Below, piece by piece: positions 58,587-64,000 of a stretch of 64,000 nt of DNA. Within the stretch, counting starts at the first letter, position 1. Each line of letters begins with the position of its first letter. This stretch comes from Pararge aegeria. Taxonomy: Eukaryota; Arthropoda; Insecta; Lepidoptera; Nymphalidae. The DNA lies in contig NC_053200.1 in assembly GCF_905163445.1 (NCBI RefSeq), forward strand, positions 16,492,001 through 16,556,000, read 5' to 3'. The translations under genes were made by a program, and so were the position numbers. The notes beneath the pieces were generated by a model, which saw nothing but the letters and a program-made list of their open reading frames with translations, was not told where the DNA came from and ran no database searches.

Positions 58587-61500
58587 AATACTAGTTATGC
58601 TGCTGTTGATGCACTGATGAAAGCCAGATAGCTAGATCAGTGTTTAGTTAGTCGTAGTTGCCGGTGGGCTGAGGTCTAAAGGAATCCAAACTAGTTTTAA
58701 AAGGTTTGGATAGGTTAGGTTAGGTTAGAACATGAAAAAGACGGGTGCCCGGCCGCAGGCCGGTCACTTAGGTTCAGTTCCGTTTAAAAAATAAAAAAAA
58801 CAAAAAACAAAACGTACCAATACAAAGTACTCTTATTCATATTAAAAGATATTGTAAAATAACAATTATTTTAATTTTTTTTTTTTTTTTTTTTCACTTA
58901 CACATTAGGCCCGTCGCGCCGCGCCACTACTATATGGGGCGAAGGTGCGAAGTCGACGGCGACGACAAAGTACCGAGTCTAAGGAGACTGATGGCGGCGC
59001 CACACAGTGGCGTTATGTCTCTATAAAAGTGGTGGTCTTTTATTATGTTATTTATTAATGGTATTATTTTTTTAATATCATATCAATATTGTACCCCGCA
59101 CAGGGGGGAGGTACGGGTAGGTAGTGACGAAAAATAACGATACGGGACTCTTACGAGGTCTCGCAATCGGAATGAGTACACTTTAAATATTTTAACGAGG
59201 TAAAATTTAAGGGCATTGAGGGTCTGGTGCCAGTGGTGGTTGATTAGATCCACACACTATACTTTTTATAATTATGTGGCGTTATGTCTCTATAAAAGTG
59301 GTGGTCTTTTATTATGTTATTTATTAATGGTATTTTTTTAATATCATATCAATATTGTACCCCGCACGGGGGGAGGTAAGGGGGTAGGTAGTGACGAAAA
59401 ATAACGATACGGGACTCTTACGAGGTCTCGTAATCGGAATGAGTTTCTGCGACTACCATTGTTTGTCGCGGGTAACGGGGAATCAGGGTTCGATTCCGGT
59501 GAGGGAGCCTGAGAAACTGCTACCACATCCAAGGAAGGCAGCAGGCGCGCAAATTACCCACTCCCTGCACGGGGGGGGAGGTACGGGTAGGTAGTGACGA
59601 AAAATAACGATACGGGACTCTTACGAGGTCTCGTCATCGAATAATCAATACGCGAACTGCCCACACACTTGTAAATATAGACGCGCAAGATCGTTACACG
59701 AACCGCTTACCATTTTAATAGAAAACTACTATGCAAACACACATAACATATATGCAATAAGGGAACTTTAAATTGGAGATTTTACCCTACCACACCCGTC
59801 TGTCTCATTCTGAAAACTATTCAAAATAATTGCTATTTTTCATTCTCATTCAAATATAAATAATAGTAAATAATATATAATTTTTGACTGAACTGAACCC
59901 AAGTGCCCGGCCTGTGGCCGGGCACCCCTCGTATTCATGTTCTAACCTAACCTAACCTAAATCTAGTTTTGACACCTTTAGACTTTAGATTCAAGATTGA
60001 ATGTGAATATATGCATTAATAAAAACTCATTACTATTTTAATACTAGTTATGCTGCTGTTGATGCACTGATGAAAGCCAGATAGCTAGATCAGTGTTTAG
60101 TTAGTCGTAGTTGCCGGTGGGCTGAGGTCTAAAGGAATCCAAACTAGTTTTAAAAGGTTTGGATAGGTTAGGTTAGGTTAGAACATGAAAAAGACGGGTG
60201 CCCGGCCGCAGGCCGGTCACTTAGGTTCAGTTCCGTTTAAAAAATAAAAAAAACAAAAAACAAAACGTACCAATACAAAGTACTCTTATTCATATTAAAA
60301 GATATTGTAAAATAACAATTATTTTAATTTTTTTTTTTTTTTTTTTTTCACTTACACATTAGGCCCGTCGCGCCGCGCCACTACTATATGGGGCGAAGGT
60401 GCGAAGTCGACGGCGACGACAAAGTACCGAGTCTAAGGAGACTGATGGCGGCGCCACACAGTGGCGTTATGTCTCTATAAAAGTGGTGGTCTTTTATTAT
60501 GTTATTTATTAATGGTATTATTTTTTTAATATCATATCAATATTGTACCCCGCACAGGGGGGAGGTACGGGTAGGTAGTGACGAAAAATAACGATACGGG
60601 ACTCTTACGAGGTCTCGCAATCGGAATGAGTACACTTTAAATATTTTAACGAGGTAAAATTTAAGGGCATTGAGGGTCTGGTGCCAGTGGTGGTTGATTA
60701 GATCCACACACTATACTTTTTATAATTATGTGGCGTTATGTCTCTATAAAAGTGGTGGTCTTTTATTATGTTATTTATTAATGGTATTTTTTTAATATCA
60801 TATCAATATTGTACCCCGCACGGGGGGAGGTAAGGGGGTAGGTAGTGACGAAAAATAACGATACGGGACTCTTACGAGGTCTCGTAATCGGAATGAGTTT
60901 CTGCGACTACCATTGTTTGTCGCGGGTAACGGGGAATCAGGGTTCGATTCCGGTGAGGGAGCCTGAGAAACTGCTACCACATCCAAGGAAGGCAGCAGGC
61001 GCGCAAATTACCCACTCCCTGCACGGGGGGGGGAGGTACGGGTAGGTAGTGACGAAAAATAACGATACGGGACTCTTACGAGGTCTCGTCATCGAATAAT
61101 CAATACGCGAACTGCCCACACACTTGTAAATATAGACGCGCAAGATCGTTACACGAACCGCTTACCATTTTAATAGAAAACTACTATGCAAACACACATA
61201 ACATATACGCAATAAGGGAACTTTAAATTGGAGATTTTACCCTACCACACCCGTCTGTCTCATTCTGAAAACTATTCAAAATAATTGCTATTTTTCATTC
61301 TCATTCAAATATAAATAATAGTAAATAATATATAATTTTTGACTGAACTGAACCCAAGTGCCCGGCCTGTGGCCGGGCACCCCTCGTATTCATGTTCTAA
61401 CCTAACCTAACCTAAATCTAGTTTTGACACCTTTAGACTTTAGATTCAAGATTGAATGTGAATATATGCATTAATAAAAACTCATTACTATTTTAATACT

Positions 61501-62948
61501 AGTTATGCTGCTGTTGATGCACTGATGAAAGCCAGATAGCTAGATCAGTGTTTAGTTAGTCGTAGTTGCCGGTGGGCTGAGGTCTAAAGGAATCCAAACT
61601 AGTTTTAAAAGGTTTGGATAGGTTAGGTTAGGTTAGAACATGAAAAAGACGGGTGCCCGGCCGCAGGCCGGTCACTTAGGTTCAGTTCCGTTTAAAAAAT
61701 AAAAAAAACAAAAAACAAAACGTACCAATACAAAGTACTCTTATTCATATTAAAAGATATTGTAAAATAACAATTATTTTAATTTTTTTTTTTTTTTTTT
61801 TTTCACTTACACATTAGGCCCGTCGCGCCGCGCCACTACTATATGGGGCGAAGGTGCGAAGTCGACGGCGACGACAAAGTACCGAGTCTAAGGAGACTGA
61901 TGGCGGCGCCACACAGTGGCGTTATGTCTCTATAAAAGTGGTGGTCTTTTATTATGTTATTTATTAATGGTATTATTTTTTTAATATCATATCAATATTG
62001 TACCCCGCACAGGGGGGAGGTACGGGTAGGTAGTGACGAAAAATAACGATACGGGACTCTTACGAGGTCTCGCAATCGGAATGAGTACACTTTAAATATT
62101 TTAACGAGGTAAAATTTAAGGGCATTGAGGGTCTGGTGCCAGTGGTGGTTGATTAGATCCACACACTATACTTTTTATAATTATGTGGCGTTATGTCTCT
62201 ATAAAAGTGGTGGTCTTTTATTATGTTATTTATTAATGGTATTTTTTTAATATCATATCAATATTGTACCCCGCACGGGGGGAGGTAAGGGGGTAGGTAG
62301 TGACGAAAAATAACGATACGGGACTCTTACGAGGTCTCGTAATCGGAATGAGTTTCTGCGACTACCATTGTTTGTCGCGGGTAACGGGGAATCAGGGTTC
62401 GATTCCGGTGAGGGAGCCTGAGAAACTGCTACCACATCCAAGGAAGGCAGCAGGCGCGCAAATTACCCACTCCCTGCACGGGGGGGGAGGTACGGGTAGG
62501 TAGTGACGAAAAATAACGATACGGGACTCTTACGAGGTCTCGTCATCGAATAATCAATACGCGAACTGCCCACACACTTGTAAATATAGACGCGCAAGAT
62601 CGTTACACGAACCGCTTACCATTTTAATAGAAAACTACTATGCAAACACACATAACATATACGCAATAAGGGAACTTTAAATTGGAGATTTTACCCTACC
62701 ACACCCGTCTGTCTCATTCTGAAAACTATTCAAAATAATTGCTATTTTTCATTCTCATTCAAATATAAATAATAGTAAATAATATATAATTTTTGACTGA
62801 ACTGAACCCAAGTGCCCGGCCTGTGGCCGGGCACCCCTCGTATTCATGTTCTAACCTAACCTAACCTAAATCTAGTTTTGACACCTTTAGACTTTAGATT
62901 CAAGATTGAATGTGAATATATGCATTAATAAAAACTCATTACTATTTT

Positions 62949-64000
62949 AATACTAGTTATGCTGCTGTTGATGCACTGATGAAAGCCAGATAGCTAGATC
63001 AGTGTTTAGTTAGTCGTAGTTGCCGGTGGGCTGAGGTCTAAAGGAATCCAAACTAGTTTTAAAAGGTTTGGATAGGTTAGGTTAGGTTAGAACATGAAAA
63101 AGACGGGTGCCCGGCCGCAGGCCGGTCACTTAGGTTCAGTTCCGTTTAAAAAATAAAAAAAACAAAAAACAAAACGTACCAATACAAAGTACTCTTATTC
63201 ATATTAAAAGATATTGTAAAATAACAATTATTTTAATTTTTTTTTTTTTTTTTTTTCACTTACACATTAGGCCCGTCGCGCCGCGCCACTACTATATGGG
63301 GCGAAGGTGCGAAGTCGACGGCGACGACAAAGTACCGAGTCTAAGGAGACTGATGGCGGCGCCACACAGTGGCGTTATGTCTCTATAAAAGTGGTGGTCT
63401 TTTATTATGTTATTTATTAATGGTATTATTTTTTTAATATCATATCAATATTGTACCCCGCACAGGGGGGAGGTACGGGTAGGTAGTGACGAAAAATAAC
63501 GATACGGGACTCTTACGAGGTCTCGCAATCGGAATGAGTACACTTTAAATATTTTAACGAGGTAAAATTTAAGGGCATTGAGGGTCTGGTGCCAGTGGTG
63601 GTTGATTAGATCCACACACTATACTTTTTATAATTATGTGGCGTTATGTCTCTATAAAAGTGGTGGTCTTTTATTATGTTATTTATTAATGGTATTTTTT
63701 TAATATCATATCAATATTGTACCCCGCACGGGGGGAGGTAAGGGGGTAGGTAGTGACGAAAAATAACGATACGGGACTCTTACGAGGTCTCGTAATCGGA
63801 ATGAGTTTCTGCGACTACCATTGTTTGTCGCGGGTAACGGGGAATCAGGGTTCGATTCCGGTGAGGGAGCCTGAGAAACTGCTACCACATCCAAGGAAGG
63901 CAGCAGGCGCGCAAATTACCCACTCCCTGCACGGGGGGGGGAGGTACGGGTAGGTAGTGACGAAAAATAACGATACGGGACTCTTACGAGGTCTCGTCAT
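62949..64000 (+). repeat. Array unit 15, cut by the window end
   Basis: It follows the standard order through the long 18S piece (from about 63806) and stops at GAGGTCTCGTCAT. The array therefore extends beyond the window by an unknown amount. Confidence 0.95.

Larger units (their letters stand above)
41541..64000 (+). repeat. Tandem array of 15 units (about 1,453 bp) carrying 18S rRNA fragments; continues past the window
   Basis: Units, counted from AATACTAG, start at 41541, 43056, 44773, 46225, 47677, 49084, 50538, 52528, 53979, 56155, 57606, 58587, 60040, 61495 and 62949. Nine of the 14 complete units are 1,451-1,455 bp. Order in a standard unit: A segment (gag-fusion sequence, left inverted repeat, poly-T); a GC-rich piece with GGGCGAAGGTGCGAAGTCGA; two 269-bp TATA/18S subrepeats; the long 18S piece; a 400-bp AT-rich spacer beginning CGAATAATCAATACGCG; and the right inverted repeat. 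Differences between units are mostly homopolymer lengths and rare single bases. No open frame of plausible coding value exists in the unit. Confidence 0.97.

Noticed and set aside
41541..64000. CRISPR-like or viral origin for the regular array
   Set aside because: Units are about 1.45 kb, with no short repeat/unique spacer pattern, no cas genes and an animal genomic context.

Overview
The window looks like nuclear DNA from a butterfly or moth. Short, very GC-rich coding exons joined by GT-AG splice sites sit in AT-rich introns and spacers. The spacers hold repeat types I associate with Lepidoptera: Helitron ends, a LINE 3' tail, Jockey-type LINEs, a Harbinger transposon and Ty3/Gypsy debris. 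No species can be named from the sequence.

The first 33 kb carries four conserved animal genes in the order TMEM209 (+), TRIP13/Pch2 (-), GNB5 (-), basigin (+). TMEM209 (1188-7708, extreme N-terminus not found) is a nuclear-envelope protein gene. TRIP13 (11076-12380) is an intronless AAA+ ATPase gene for checkpoint and meiotic HORMA-protein remodelling. GNB5 (16301-19295) has three exons and encodes a 353-residue atypical G-beta. Basigin (20045-32363) has five exons, including a phase-matched Ig cassette that would give 371- and 280-residue forms. TMEM209 and TRIP13 converge; GNB5 and basigin diverge from a shared 750-bp region. The introns of TMEM209 and basigin carry related LINEs in sense orientation. 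The genes share no obvious pathway.

From 33.4 to 41.6 kb the window is mobile-element territory. There is a complete 3,084-bp PIF/Harbinger element (33454-36537) with terminal inverted repeats, a TAA target duplication, an open spliced transposase and a damaged second gene; a small foldback element sits in its intron. It is followed by a lone copy of part of the array unit, a dead Gypsy pol segment on the minus strand, a possible LTR, and a plus-strand Gypsy-like gag.

From 41.54 kb to the window end (at least 22.4 kb) lies a nearly homogeneous tandem array of 15 units, mostly 1,451-1,455 bp. Every unit carries decayed, duplicated and re-ordered pieces of the 5' domain of nuclear 18S rRNA, joined to AT-rich DNA with repeated TATAAAAG boxes, a pair of (TTAGG)3-bearing inverted repeats, and the segment fused to the gag reading frame. 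This 18S-retroelement chimeric satellite is the most unusual thing in the window. I can describe its structure, but any function is speculation.
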